A DNA stretch of 64,000 bases from Canna indica (GCA_034359265.1 CP136893.1:23506001-23570000); one strand, 5' to 3'. Positions 1 to 11,527 are shown, counted from the first letter of the stretch. Notes: a model not told the origin generated them from the sequence alone. Program-made: numbers and translations.

Positions 1-334
1 TTGAATTATATTGCTGCCTACCGTGGGGTCCCGGTGATGATCAGGTTTTGGCAGCCCTTTCAGGAAGTCATAGACACTCAAGTGAGGTCCATCACCGTAT
101 TCTATCTGTAGACCGACGGGCAGTCGGGGAGGAATATTCAGACTCTAGAGGGTTTGTTGAGAGCCTATGTCCTGGACTTGGAGGATGATTGGGAGAAGCA
201 CCTACCTGTGGTAGAGCTACCAGAGTAGTATTGGTATAGCACCGTTCGAGGCCTTGTACGGGCGAAGATGTAGGTCGCCAGTAGGATGGTTAATTTGAGG
301 TTGGTAAGGCTCAGGTGATTGGACCAGATCTAGT
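1..334 (+). pseudogene. Ty3/gypsy (Tekay-like) integrase fragment
   Basis: Frame +1 encodes a decayed integrase core. The TDGQS motif is followed by IQTLEGLLRAYVLDL, then a W-x2-HLPVVE stretch and a diverged EALYGRRCRSPVGW-like end, the usual order in chromovirus (Tekay/Del) polyproteins. TAG codons and a frame change interrupt it, so it is not functional. It begins before the window. It probably belongs to the element whose 3' LTR starts near 927, because orientation and spacing fit, although the chromodomain part expected between them is not recognisable. Confidence 0.75.
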
Positions 335-926
335 GTCTTGTACTATACATTCTTGAGCCTACTGTGGTCAAGGTGGTTTGCCTTTGGTTTCTCGACTAGG
401 ATATGGGTAGTTTTCATTCCCTCAATGTCGTACAAATTAAATACCCTAGGAGGAAAGACAAGGGGGCCAACCGCGTAGGGATACCCTACATTAAGGGTAT
501 GACTGAATGGTTTAGGCCATGAAAAATCATAGAAATAATTCCTAGAAATTTCAGATATATTCCTTATGTTGTTTATAAATTTACTTGGATTTAATTGCAT
601 GAAGTTGAGAATTTATAGGGCCGACTACACTAGGACTACCCTAGGGATTAAGGGTAGGCCGGGTAGGGGCATTTTCATAATTTTAGAGACAACTACGACA
701 TCGCAGGTCCTTAGCATAAACTCATGGTAGATTATATTTGTAGGGTTGCATGTATGCAAAACCCTTAGGTTCTACCTTATCTTTAGGGCCAATACCGTAA
801 AACATGAGTTATTGGAAGAACGGTAAAAAATTGGCTTATCTATTTGACATGGAATTTATTTATGTTAAATTCATGATTTTAACAATAGGTAATTGATATA
901 TTTTTGGGAGGAAATATGATTAAGGG
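335..926. other. Unassigned repeat-derived stretch between integrase remnant and LTR
   Basis: No convincing coding sequence. The short open frames lack recognisable motifs. The last bases (purine-rich, ending TAAGGG) resemble a polypurine tract directly before the LTR that starts at 927. Most likely degraded internal retrotransposon DNA. Confidence 0.4.
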
Positions 927-2457
927 TGTAATACCTACAAAGTTTTTTTTTAAAAAAAATTAATATTTAGCGGGATAATTTGGTCGCGCGTCAGGATGGG
1001 CCGGATGAAACACCGAAGGGCTTGAATTGAAGATTGGCCTTTGTGCGCAAGGTAATTAATTTATCTAAGTTTGATTAGTCCTTAGATGAGTAGTTGGGTT
1101 AGAGACGAGTTCGGAGGTTCAAATGGAACTCGAATCAAACTTGTTTTAGTCGAGTTATGATTTGATTTAGACTTGACTTAAGTTAATGAGCACTTTAGTC
1201 ATTTGGCAACTGCGATTTTAGTATTTATACCTCATCCCTCGAGGGTGCGCGACTCATATCAGCAGCCTTACACCCCATTGGGTGTCCATAGGAAGAGGCA
1301 CGCGCATGAGAGGGAGGAAGGGAAATCTCGACAGACAACTCCTATAGCGTCGAACGTCATCAAACTTCAAGATCGAAGGAGTGTCCATGGTCGGATCGTA
1401 TTGAAATTTGGATCGGTGGAGATTGGTTTTTGACGACCGGATCTATCATAGTGATGAAATTATCAAAGCCTTGTTCTTGGTTTTGTTCTCCAGGATTCTA
1501 CTACGTTGAATTTCGCCTAATCAAGCGATCGGGACACTATGTTGGATCTGATCGTACTAAAATTTGGGGAGCATGATCGAGACCCCTTGCTTCTGGATGG
1601 GAACGGTGGAGATCTGATTTGGACGGGTAGATTTTGGAATATGTGATAGGGAAGGAGATGGCGTTGGAGGACTTGGAACTTGGCAGCGCACCCGGACTTC
1701 GTTGACGTAGGAGCGCGGAGGACCGTCTTCCTTTTCAATTTCCTTCTCTAGTTAGTGGATTTGGACCTCTCTCTTCCTTGTTCATCACCCATGCCGCCGC
1801 CCCTTGTGTGGGAATATTGTTTGGTTTGTTTGGTTTTCCTTCGTATCGAAATTGGATCGTAGATTGAAGGGTTGTCGATTTATTGTTCGTGGATTTTTAA
1901 TCAGAATTGGGAACCTTGGCCGCATGGTTCATGGCCAAACTTTGGTGGTGCCGCCCCTTTCCTATTGGTGTTCTTGGGGTTCTTGTGTTCTTGTTGGTGT
2001 TCTTGGGATCTTGGAAGAAGGGAGGACATGGTGGTTTAGAAAATAAATCAATGGTGATTGATGGGATTGGGTGGTGCCGCCCCTTGAAAAATTCATCCTA
2101 GGATTCTAGGGGCATGCCGCCCCTTGGTGGTTCATGTAGATGACATTGGGACATGATGAATTGTAGAGACTTCACCTTAGGGATTCACCCAGATGTGATT
2201 AGGACATGATTAAATGTAGAGACTTAAATTTGGAATCTAGGCTCACTTAGAAACTTGTTGATTTATTAGATTGACATTATAGGGTTGCTTCACTATAGGA
2301 AGAGGGTAAGGGCCGAGTTCCCCTTTGGGAAATATCCGGGTAGGGATGGCCGGCCCTATAAGGTTAGGGACATGGATCAAATGGAAATTTTGCTAACTTT
2401 ATTTCTATACGTCATGACATGATACTAATACTATATGTAGTTGTTTCTTACATGTAC
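927..2457 (+). mobile_element. Tekay-like gypsy 3' LTR, left part (split by SIRE-like element)
   Basis: The LTR starts TGTAATACC after a purine tract. It shares recognisable blocks with the LTR at 39941-42386: an 'aatcgaactcgaatca'-like block and GTCATTTGG near 1190-1205, a GCCGCCGCCCC block near 1794, a TTGGCCGCATG block near 1916, and a GGCCGGCCCTA block near 2350. It stops exactly at the 5-bp duplication TGTAC (2453-2457) and resumes at 22061 beyond the SIRE-like insertion. No protein coding is expected in this LTR; the short frames at 1203-2101 are chance. Confidence 0.75.
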
Positions 2458-2971
2458 CGTTAGTATTGTTTTTATGAATGTTGGCTATATTTGGCAAAAA
2501 TATTTTTCAAATTATTCCTCAGGTAAAAAGACTTTGAGCAACTGATCGTATTGATGAACTATTTATGCTGGATCTTATGTTACAATTCATTTCGATCCAT
2601 GAGCTGCTATGACCAGAATATATTCTGAGAATGTTGAAGGTTTCAATTGTGAAGCCATAGTCTTAACTGCTTATAGTCTTAAAGGATTTTTGATGAACTC
2701 TCTAAGACGATCTTGATGACTGATGGACTTCTAGTTTAATGATGGTTTTGTTTAACTAATTCTGGACATTTAAATCGTCATTATTTTTCCTGAACATTTT
2801 AGTTTCGAAGAGTTTTTCTCTTCACTTATTTCTTAGGCGTTTCTTATTTACATAAATGATCTTTTGTAAAAACGCCTAAGTTATGCTGACAGTTTTTATT
2901 GAAGACAACGGTGATCAAATATGATTGAAGTCAGCATTTATTTAGATCTTCTAGTAATCTTCCAGTGTCAC

Positions 2972-2979
2972 CTATAAAT
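2972..2979 (+). promoter_or_regulatory. Likely TATA box of the SIRE-like LTR
   Basis: CTATAAATAC in the 5' LTR is conserved in the 3' LTR at 21508-21515. It is the best TATA match in either LTR and would drive the genomic transcript. Confidence 0.5.
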
Positions 2980-3255
2980 ACTAGAAAAGAGATTTATTGT
3001 CGACAACTCCATTGCGCGAAAACGTTGTTGCCACATATAGAGGAGTTGAAACTGTTGAGTGCAGACTGCCGAGTTCAGAAGAGACAACCACCCTTTTATC
3101 TTCAAGAAGAATATTGGTTATCGGGCGGATGACTCGCTACACCATGAGGCTGTGTGGAGGACAGAACTCTATGGTTGTGATCTCAGAGAGAGGCAAGTTG
3201 TTATTTACTTGTAACAACAAATAAGTTTGTGTTATTTCTGATTCATTATAATACT

Positions 3256-4603
3256 TGTTGGTTTAAGGGTTCCCCCCCTTAGGCTTCGATCTTCATTTTG
3301 ATGATAACAAACAAGTATTTTATATATGTGTGAAGTCTTGAGTTTAGGTTGAGGTTGCGATAAGCATGCGAACGTCAAGAAAGGCACAAATGTAGGTTGA
3401 GTAGAAATCTTGTAATATACCCCTAGGATCTCATCCCAAGCCTAGTTGTAAAGTTATCCAAGTTAAAACTTGGTAACTAAACCCATGAAAAAGCATGCAA
3501 CAAAGATAAGGTAAAAATCAGCCTCAGCCTAAGTTCGATCGACAGAACAAGAGAGAAAAATGGCAGTAGCCACTTCGGTCAACCGAACATATGCAAAAAT
3601 CGGCAGTGGCTATTTCGGTTGACCGGGCGGTCGACCGAACAAGGCCAGAAAATGGTAGTGGCTACTTCGGTCGACCGACCGATCGACCGACCGAGGCCAA
3701 AAACTGTTAGTGCCTACTTCGATCGACCAATCGGTCAACCGGATAGCATAGGAGCTGAAACGCGACTCATTCGGTCGACCCTCCGGTCGACCAAACAGAG
3801 CGGTAGAAGCGTAAAAAGCCAACGGTCGTTGGGCGGTCGATCGGTCGATCGACCGACGATCGACCGGCAAGCGATCGAACGACGTCCAACAGGCGAAAAA
3901 ATGCCCGTTGAGGAGTCGTTCGGTTGAGGGGTTATAAATATCCCTCACCTAACTTCTTTAAATGCTCTTAACATCTAATACAAGCTTAAAGAAGAGAGAT
4001 TTGTGCCTTCTAGAGATTGATTGCTTGCGCTCGCTTCTTTGATCAACGTCTTCTCAAGCGCTCATCTTCCCTCAACTCGGGCTTCGATTCGAGCTCAACG
4101 ACTTGGCAAGTTGAAGGCTTTGAAGGCTTGGAAAAGAGCATTTGATCTTGGTCTATTTCTTAGCTCTTTTCATTGTAATTTTAAGTGTTGTTTAAACTTG
4201 TTTTCATTGGTTAGCTTGCTATGTGTGCAGTGTAAACACTTAGGGTTTACTTTGTAGAATTGTGTTTTGCCTAGGTGAATAGGTTTGAGGAGTTCTCAAA
4301 GGGTTGTGAATAGAGTCATCGGTTGTATTCAAAGGAAAACACAAAGTCTATAAAGTAGTTGGTCAGAAATCGTATGAAGCCAAGGTAGTAAAGTAGGCGG
4401 TTGGCCGAACCACTATATTTTCAAGTGTTAGCATTGCTTTGTGTGTTTGTTTTTAATTGTGCTTCATACTCACTAATGAACATTACTTAGTTGCACTTGC
4501 ATTTGGTTGAAATTGAAATTGGTAAAAAAGAGAATTGAAGTATATTAGGTAAGTAACCCAATACTATTCAACCCCCCCTTCTAGTGTGGGATTTCACTCA
4601 ACA
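3256..4603 (+). mobile_element. Solo LTR, Copia-type, inside the SIRE-like 5' LTR
   Basis: It starts TGTTGG, ends CTCAACA, and has flanks ATACT (3251-3255) and GTACT (4604-4608), a 5-bp duplication with one change. The aligned 3' LTR of the host element lacks it entirely. Near its start is TTTTGATGATAACAAACAAG and near its end a CCCCCCC(T) tract, both common in plant Copia LTRs. There is no internal region, so this is a solo LTR left by LTR-LTR recombination. Open frames over 3610-3948 come from its internal repeats. Confidence 0.85.
3536..3925. repeat. Dispersed-tandem CGGTCGACCG palindrome cluster
   Basis: About a dozen imperfect copies of a TCGGTCGACCGA palindrome lie in under 400 bp, spaced irregularly and joined in runs such as GACCGACCGATCGACCGACC. 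They create chance open frames rich in R, S and D on both strands. They belong to the solo LTR and have no counterpart in the other LTRs here. Confidence 0.8.
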
Positions 4604-4869
4604 GTACTGTAGTTAGATTTCGGGTGTGAAATCCACGGGACTTCTAAGTGTACTTATAAAGAGTGAATTGGGCATCTGTCCAGTGAGTGCCCTGCAGATT
4701 AGGTGACTGGTTTGTCACTGAACTGTGTAAACAAATCTCTTGAGTTAGCATTGCATTTTTATTTTGACTCTTACTTTGATACAATATGCTACTATTAGAG
4801 CAGTTGCAAATTCTTAAGCAATTGTCCTTTACTGAAGTTCCACAAGAGACCTATATATATAGTGACAAT

Positions 4870-4879
4870 TGGTATCAAG
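4870..4879 (+). other. Primer-binding site, initiator tRNA-Met type
   Basis: TGGTATCAAG lies 2 bases after the 5' LTR. Its first 8 bases match the initiator-Met PBS core TGGTATCAGAG; the rest has diverged. Confidence 0.65.
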
Positions 4880-4941
4880 TGATTGTGCTAACATTTACCT
4901 ACACAAGATCTTTGGTGTGTCTCTTGTCTTTTAGGCTCAAG

Positions 4942-6660
4942 ATGGAAGGAATGCCAATGAGAAATTTTGTCAATGTTCCTCCACTTCTTATTGGGACAAA
5001 CTATTCTTATTGGAAGGCTCACATGAGAGCATTCATCAAGTCCATAGATGATTGTTGTTGGGATAATATAGAATATGACTATAGTCCTCGTTCACTTGGG
5101 ACTGAGAAGAAGCCAAAGAGTCTATATACGGAAGCAGAAGTTACTGCTGCCAACTATGATAACAAAGCCCTTAATGTCATCTAATGGTGTGGATCCCTCT
5201 TAGTTCAAATTTATCTCTGCTTGCACGCTTGCAAAACAAGCATGGGAAATTCTGGAGACAAATCATGAGGGATCTTTGATTCTTTGTAAGTCAAAAGTTG
5301 AAATTCTCAATACCAGATTTGAAAATCTGAAAATGGGCGAAGATGAAAGTATCCAAGACTTTCATGGGTGTATCAAATACGTGATGAATAATGCTCCCAA
5401 TCTTGGAGAACCATTCTCTGAAGAAAAGGTGGTAAGAAAAGTTTTAAGATCTATGCCTACAAAATTTGATATGAAGGTTGTTGTTATAGGAGAAGTTCAT
5501 GAGCCCTTTTCAATTACTCTTGACACCCTGATGGGAAAATTGGAAACTTATGAATTGGAATTGTTTGAGAAGTACTCTCACAAAGAGAAAAGGAGAAATT
5601 TTCCTTTCAATACTACTGAAGAAAAGAACAAGTCTGAAGACTGTTTAGAAGAAGAGATGGATGCAGCATATGCTCTTATGACAAAAAAATTCAGAAGATT
5701 TCTAAGAGGCAAGAACAAGCAAAATCAGAATGTGCAGTTCAGATAGTAGTTTCAACCGTCCAGTTCTACCGAATCCAAAATGAGTTCATCTTTTGGGGAA
5801 AATAGACGAAGCCAGTCTTCTATTGATAGATATGATCTTAAGCAGAAGTTTAAAGGTATTCGGTGCTTTGGATGTGAAGGATATGGACATATCAGATCTG
5901 AATGTCCTAATGTACAAAGAAATCTCAAGAAGTCTTTTACAGCTACCTGGAGTGATGATGAAGAAGAAGACGAAATTGAAGAATCTAAGCAAGACAACTA
6001 TAGAGCTTTTGTTGCCTGTATAGTCGACACTGTTCAAGTCGTTTGTATTACAGACACTGAGAATGAGGATGACAAGATTCAATGTGTTGACAGTCGCGAA
6101 GAAGCCTATCAGGAGATGTTTGATAAATTGGTTGAAGTGACAAATTTCAACAAGACCCTCCAAAATCAACATAAATTTTTGATTGAACAAAAGAAGAAAC
6201 TCGAGGAGGAAGTCAAAACCTGCAAAAGTCAGATTGCTAAGAAATCTGACAAAAAATCCAAATTAATTTCTAAACTTGAAAAGATAAAGAAAGAAGTCAG
6301 AATGATAAATTCCACTGGTACTCTAAATGAAATTTTGAGTGCAGGAAAATTCAAGTCTAACCATGCTGGACTTGGGTACATAAGTTCGGGACAATCAAAA
6401 CTTCAGTCTCAACTGCCCATGAAGAATTTGTTTAAGGGTTTCTCAAAACATCAAAGGTTCAGTACTTGGAAGAGAAGGAAAGTGCCCATATGTCTCTACT
6501 GCAAGTGTAGAGGACATATAATTGCAAATTCCCTATCAAGCTTGCCCACAAGATGAAGAGAAAGGAGCATGGAAACTCTTCTAAACAAAAGTTCAAACAA
6601 GTTTGGGTAAAAAAAGCTGAACTTAATTGTAAAGTTGTTTTTATGTTAAATACTATTTCT
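4942..6660 (+). pseudogene. gag: SIRE-like gag remnant
   Basis: The probable start is ATG at 4942. The N-terminal part carries a GTNYSYWKAHMRAFIKSID-like block and is followed by the UBN2-type gag core (5276-5746), with conserved 'DESIQDF' and 'KVLRSMP' segments. A CCHC knuckle (CFGCEGYGHIRSEC) lies near 5860, an acidic/coiled-coil region at 6100-6320, and a second, damaged knuckle (CLYCKCRGH...) near 6490. Two zinc knuckles and a long coiled coil fit SIRE gag. Stops near 5182 and 5744 and at least two frame changes break it. The product would be the nucleocapsid-like structural protein of the element. Confidence 0.85.
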
Positions 6661-7490
6661 TCTCTTGGATCATGGTATTTCGATAGTGGGTCTTCTCAGC
6701 ATATGATAGGGAATTCAAAAAAATCTGAAAAATATTTAGGAACATGAAGGTGCAACAATAACCTTTGGAGATGGAAGACAAAGAAATGTCTTAGGAGTTG
6801 GAATTGTGAATGTCCCGATAATTCCCAAGTTAAAAGATGTTCTTCTAGTGGATGGTCTAAAAGCAAATATTGTGAGTATCAGTCAATTATGTGACCAAAA
6901 TCTAGATGTCAAGTTCAACAAAGACACTTGCAAAGTCCTTAATAAAAATGGTGATTGTATTCTTGAAGGAAGTAGATCCAGAGATAACTGCTATAAGATT
7001 ACTTTCTCATCCATTTGTCTTTTTGTTGTTTCCTTTGATATAAACTTGTGGCACAGAAAATTAGGTAATGTAAATTACCAGGACCTAAAGAAGCTTGTTA
7101 ATGCTGGAGCTGTGAGAGAAATTCCTAAACTCATTGGAGAACCTGAGTTGGTGTGTGGCTCCTGCCAAGAAGGCAAGCAGACAAGGCAGTCTTATAATCA
7201 GTTGTAATTGGTGACAACTTCAAAACCTCTAGAACCTTCGCATGGATTTGGTTGGTCTCATGCAAGTTGAAAGCATTGGAGGTAAAAATATGAACTTGTT
7301 TGCGTAGATGATTACTCACGATTCACTTGGATAGAGTTTCTAAGGGAAAAGTCAAATGTCTTCAGCAACTTCAAATCCATATGTCTAAGACTCAGAATGA
7401 ACAAGAACTTCTTATTCTTAAAGTGATTAAAATAAGAAGTGATCTAGAAGAGAGTTTGAAAATGTATCTTTTTCTGAATTATGTGATGAT
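6661..7490 (+). pseudogene. pol: SIRE-like pol, part 1: protease, pre-integrase and start of integrase
   Basis: An aspartic protease active site is visible as WYFDSGSSQHMIG near 6680. The GAG-pre-integrase segment (LWHRKLG...VCGSCQEGKQT) lies at about 7050-7190. The start of the integrase core (MDLVGLMQVESIGG, then a decayed DDYSRFTWIEF) is at about 7235-7340. Stops and frameshifts are frequent. The reading is cut at 7490 by the CACTA element and resumes at 11528 with the next integrase residues (CDDNG), so the insertion hit a contiguous integrase coding region. Confidence 0.85.
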
Positions 7491-7506
7491 CACTACTAGA
7501 AATTGA

Positions 7507-7705
7507 GTCTACAGCAATGGCTATCAGCAACGGCCGCTCAAGCCGTTGCAGATATGTTGTATCTGCAACGGCTTTCAAACGGACACGCGAGCCGTTGCTG
7601 ATGATTTTAATTATCAGCAACGGCTTTCTAACGGACAAGTGAGCCGTTGTTGATGATACATTATTAGCAACGGCTTTCTAACGGGCGAGTGAGCCGTTGC
7701 TGATA
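7507..7705 (+). repeat. CACTA 5' subterminal repeats
   Basis: Repeated AGCAACGGC/GCCGTTGC units in both orientations, spaced 20-60 bp. In En/Spm such subterminal motifs are binding sites for the TNPA product. The motif is shared with 11222-11512, 27200-27540, 34095-34385 and 37822-38110. Confidence 0.85.
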
Positions 7706-8137
7706 AGTTTATATAGGACGCAGATCGCGCCCGACCCTTCTTCCTCTCGCTGCTGCCGCTGCCGCCTCCTCCTCCCGCCTCTCGCCGCCACTGCCGACGC
7801 CGAGCTGCCGCTGCCGACGCTGCCGTCCATCCTCGACTGCCGATTTCAGGTATTCATCACCGCCCGGCCATCTCTTCCCGTTGCGGTCGGTGGGAAATCC
7901 GACCGAAACCCTATTTTTAGGGTTTTGGCCGGCGGCAGTCGGCCGATGGCCACCGTCGGATCTTGTACAGTGTCCGTACACACTGTCCGGACACTGTACA
8001 CTGGCGCCAGAGTCCACCGAACTCCGACGCCGGAAAGAGTAGATTTATGATTTTTTTATTTTTTTATTTATATGTTAATTAATTATTTAGATTAATTGTT
8101 TAATTTGTTAGATTAATTCTTAGGGTTTAGATTAATT

Positions 8138-8325
8138 TCAGAATTGTCCACTTCGGCATTGTGCCAGAATCGTCCACTTCGGACGCACGCCGGAATCGTC
8201 CACTTCGGACGCGCGCCGGAATCATCCACTTCGGACGTGCGCCGAAATCGTCCACTTCGGACTCTTGCCGAAATCGTCTAATTTGGACTCGTGTCGGAAT
8301 TGTCCAATATGGACTCGAACTGTCT
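8138..8325 (+). repeat. 26-bp tandem repeats in CACTA leader
   Basis: About 7 degenerate units of a CGGAATCGTCCACTTCGGAC-type 26-mer. In orientation relative to the element they match the arrays at 33404-33632 and 36905-37345. Because 26 is not a multiple of 3, open frames across the array are artefacts. Confidence 0.8.
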
Positions 8326-8514
8326 CGAAACATTTAGAAAATAATCATCCATCCGACGAGTTGATATGTTTCACGTACGCATCGACGAGTCGGATATGAT
8401 TTAGCAAAACCTTAGATCCGTTCGGGGATTGTATGTTCGTGTAAAAGAAGTAGATGATCTTTTATACGACGTACAATTCTTGAATTGTCCTTGATTGGAC
8501 AATTTGGGAATATA

Positions 8515-8702
8515 GTTATTTGTACTGCACTTACGTTTTTATTTTAACTGTTAACTAATTATTCTAAATTTCGGCAACATCTCTCTTGTTCTCCGATACG
8601 CGCCCAGATGATATGCGTATTCGGAGAACTGTAGGGAGATGCTGCCGAAATTTAGAATGAAGTTAGCGGTTAAAATAAGTACTTAGTGCAATATAAATAA
8701 CA
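8515..8702 (+). repeat. Long inverted repeat (hairpin) upstream of tnp2
   Basis: Arms of about 85 bases. The left arm runs from GTTATTTGTACTGCACTTAC through TTCTAAATTTCGGCAACATC; the right arm is its imperfect reverse complement, ending near 8702. The loop includes CCCAGATGATATG. It is the same structure, in the same position relative to tnp2, as at 33003-33192 and 36510-36699. See findings. Confidence 0.85.
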
Positions 8703-8775
8703 TAAATCCCGAATGGAATAGGACAATCTCACCTAAAGACATTAACCAAAGAAATTGTCATTGATTGACAGAATC

Positions 8776-9407
8776 ATGTCGGCTGATCGAAGTTGGATGT
8801 ACCGACGTCTTGATCGTGGAGCTTTAACGAATGAGTTTTGATTAGGCGTAACGTACTTCCTAAACTTTGCCTATTCGAATCGGAATTTCGTTAGCATCGG
8901 TGATCAAATCCTATGTCCGTGCCGCATTTGTTTGAATGGACGATTTTTGGATCGGGAGACTGTCACTCTGCATCTATATAGCAAAGGATTTGCACCAAGA
9001 TATTTTCTATGGACTTGTCACGGGGAGTCACGCGAAGTCGGGACGTCGAGCAATCTTGTCGTTCACAAGCCGAACAAGTATATTACGCGAAGTATCCGGC
9101 TCGAAATAAAGATAGAGCAGATTGGCGTGTAGTCTGTAAGACAAAAGGTAGAGGAAAAATTGATCTGATAGTAGGAGAAAATGAGCTGATACCTGATATG
9201 ACACATGGTTTCTATCAAGAAGATGATCCTCCTGCTGTAGATCGTATTATTCCAATACTCGAGGATGCAGACACAACGTCAATTCAATTAGAAGTTGAAT
9301 ATGCTGATGATGACGATCATGAAATTGAGGAAGCTGGAGATGAAGAAGATGAAGAAGAGGAAGAAGAGGAAGAATTCGAAGACTATTATTCAAATGATGA
9401 GGAATAA
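8776..9407 (+). pseudogene. tnp2-type CACTA transposase, internally deleted
   Basis: ATG at 8776 opens the transposase-associated domain (MSADRSWMYRR, then C-x-C-x2-C-like cysteines near 8915-8935). An in-frame TGA near 8837 interrupts it. At about 9060 the sequence jumps to the C-terminal DUF4216 tail (QAEQVYYAKY), ending in a Glu-rich acidic tail at 9407. Compared with the copy at 29449-32928, roughly 2.84 kb (their 29796-32638) is lost, including the whole catalytic TNP2 domain. The junction shows 2 bases (CA) of microhomology and joins the halves out of frame. Confidence 0.85.
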
Positions 9408-9482
9408 TTGTAAAGTATATATTTTATTAAATATATCTCTACTATTTATACAATAATCTGATTATATGTCTATTCGACAGAT

Positions 9483-10940
9483 ATGTCTGGTCGTGGTTAT
9501 CGTCGTAGGAGAGCTTCGGAGTCTCCGATCGGTGAGACTCCTACACTTACTTATGCTGTTGATCCTCCTGTTGCTGATCCTCATGCCGATGATACTGCCG
9601 AGGCTAGTACATCCAGACGCAGGCGGCCATGCGGGCCGAATAGGTGGCAGCCTCCACCAGCCACAGAGTCACGTAGATTTATTAGCGTGATTGGGGAGCG
9701 GTAATATATCATGAATTATGAATCATTACAAATTCATTATATCATAATATAATATTAAAATTTATTTTTGTTGTGCAGGTTTGAGCAAGAAGAAGTGTTG
9801 ATGTGCATTTCTTCTACTATTCGACGATACATGCACGGGGCATGGCCTACGTGGTCTCACGTGCCTAGCGAGCACGTCGACATGTTATGGCGTGAGTTTG
9901 AGGCATGTATTATTATTATTTTTACATGCATGATGATTAATATTGGTACTAATATTATTATTTTGCAGACTCGCTTTACATGGGCCGAGGACCAGAGGCC
10001 ATTCATTTACGCTGCCTGGGAGGCTATTTCCCGTGCGAGGTACAACGGGCAGCTGGGGCAGGCTCAATCCCAGGCGATGGCCCGAGCTGGGACCACTAAC
10101 ATCGCGAAGACTCGGGGATACGGCCCCGATTGGATTACTCCGGATATATGGGACTAGCTCGTGGGAATATGGTCGATGGATCGATGGCAGGAGGTTTCTC
10201 GGAATGCGGGTAGAAATCGCATGTCGGGGGGAGCAGCGCATCACACCGGCGGCTCTGTTGCATTTGCAGTGCACGCGAACCGTATGGTAAGTATACCTTT
10301 TAATTATATATTTTATTTGTTACTATGTGTACTAATTAATGTATTTGTTTTGTAAATGTAGACGACGGTGTCGGATGACGGGACTGTCCGGCGACCCTCC
10401 CCGATGGCGGTGTTTGAGTAGACTCACCGTCGAGCACATGGGACGGGGGAGTACATCGACAACCGCACTGCATACATTATGGTAACTATATATTTGTTTA
10501 AATTATTCATTATATATTTATAATTTAAGTTTTATGATAAATATTAAACAAAAAATCAAACTCTAGTAGGAGACCTACAGCCAGACGGTGGTGCAGTGCG
10601 GGGGCACCCCCGAGGACTTTGACGCAGCAACGTGGGTCGAGTCCGCAGGTGGCTGGGACCATGGCCACGTATATGGCTTTGCAGATAGTGGTCATGCGCG
10701 AGCCGTACTAGGGCCACTTGGGGCACCGACCCCTCCGGTCGCTGGTGAGCAGCCGTCCACCTCTAGATCCAGTTATGATCATAGTAGCAGAATATGGACT
10801 CTAGAGGAGACGGTCATCCCGAAGCAGGCATCTCTTCGGCATCATCTAATCCATCGTCCTCGAGTCAGTCCACGCCGGTGTACGCTCAAGCACTTCAGAC
10901 CCCGCCATATGATCCAGACCATCCTCCATCGTCATCGTGA
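9483..10940 (+). pseudogene. CACTA TNPA-like protein (Ptta/En/Spm type), 5 exons, damaged
   Basis: The gene is read as exons 9483-9700, 9779-9903, 9969-10286, 10362-10481 and 10570-10940. Introns 1, 3 and 4 have GT-AG ends; intron 2 appears to start with GC. Exon 1 is Arg/Ser-rich (MSGRGYRRRR). Exons 2-3 encode the plant Ptta/En/Spm transposase region (WAEDQRPFIYAAWEAISRAR, then DRWQEVSRNA). Exon 5 is TPEDFDAATWVE and a Ser/Pro-rich tail. Stops in exon 3 (TAG near 10156) and exon 4 (TAG near 10419), plus loss of the coiled-coil segment in exon 5 relative to 27839-28282, make it a pseudogene. TNPA proteins bind the subterminal repeats. Confidence 0.8.
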
Positions 10941-11221
10941 GATTTTTTTTTTATTGACTTTGTTACTGAGATATTGGATTTGTTTAATTTATTTTGTTTG
11001 GATATTGATACTTCAATTTTGCATTTGAATAGTTTTTATACTATTGTGGATAATTATCAATATAAATATAATTGTTTTGATGTATATCTTGGTGTATTTA
11101 TGATGTGTGAATGAATGTGTGTATGAGTGTATGGGTGTGTGAGTTATGTATCAGATAATGTATCAATGTATCAATGTATGAAAATTTTAAATTTTAAATT
11201 TTTTCGATACCAGGTTCACAT

Positions 11222-11512
11222 CATCAGCAACGGCTTTCCCACGGCCATCCGTGGTAAAGCCGTTGCTAAAAGTTTATCGAAAGCCGTTGCTGATGACCTA
11301 CAGCAACGGGCTTTTACTAACGGCGTTGCTACGGGCTCACCAGCCGTTGCTATTAATATTATCAGCAACGGCTCCGCGTCCGTGGCAAAACCGTTGCTGA
11401 TAATATTTTTAGCAACGGCCCTAGAGGCCGTTGCTGATCCATTGCTAAGTTATCAGCAATGCGATTTTCTGCCACGGCTCCCTTGCAATGGCGCCAGCCG
11501 TTGCTGATGCCC
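11222..11512 (+). repeat. CACTA 3' subterminal repeats
   Basis: At least ten copies of CAGCAACGGC or its complement, just inside the 3' terminal inverted repeat. Confidence 0.85.
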
Positions 11513-11527
11513 ATTTTTCTAGTAGTG

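Larger units (their letters stand above)
2458..4867 (+). repeat. 5' LTR of SIRE-like Copia element (contains a solo LTR)
   Basis: It matches the 3' LTR at 20993-22060 once the 1348-bp insertion at 3256-4603 is removed. The first base is C where the 3' copy has T, so the terminal TG has decayed. It ends TATAGTGACA. Confidence 0.9.
7491..11527 (+). mobile_element. CACTA (En/Spm) element, internally deleted
   Basis: Terminal inverted repeats are CACTACTAGAAA at the left and TTTCTAGTAGTG at the right. Flanks TGAT (7487-7490) and TGAT (11528-11531) are consistent with the usual 3-bp duplication plus one matching base. The order is subterminal repeats, GC-rich leader, 26-bp tandem repeats, long inverted repeat, truncated tnp2, TNPA, subterminal repeats. 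This is the same order as in the large CACTA unit at 27184-38125, so they are one family. About 2.8 kb of tnp2 is missing, so it could move only with help in trans. It lies within the integrase sequence of the SIRE-like element. Confidence 0.93.

Noticed and set aside
1203..2101. Several 60-80-codon open frames
   Set aside because: They lie inside a gypsy LTR, have no motifs, and are not kept in related LTRs.
3610..3948. Open frames on both strands, Arg/Asp/Ser-rich
   Set aside because: By-product of the GGTCGACC palindrome cluster inside a solo LTR.
7697..8050. GC-rich open frames on both strands
   Set aside because: CACTA leader region; the reading frames are not preserved in the equivalent leaders at 33750-34085 and 37497-37815.
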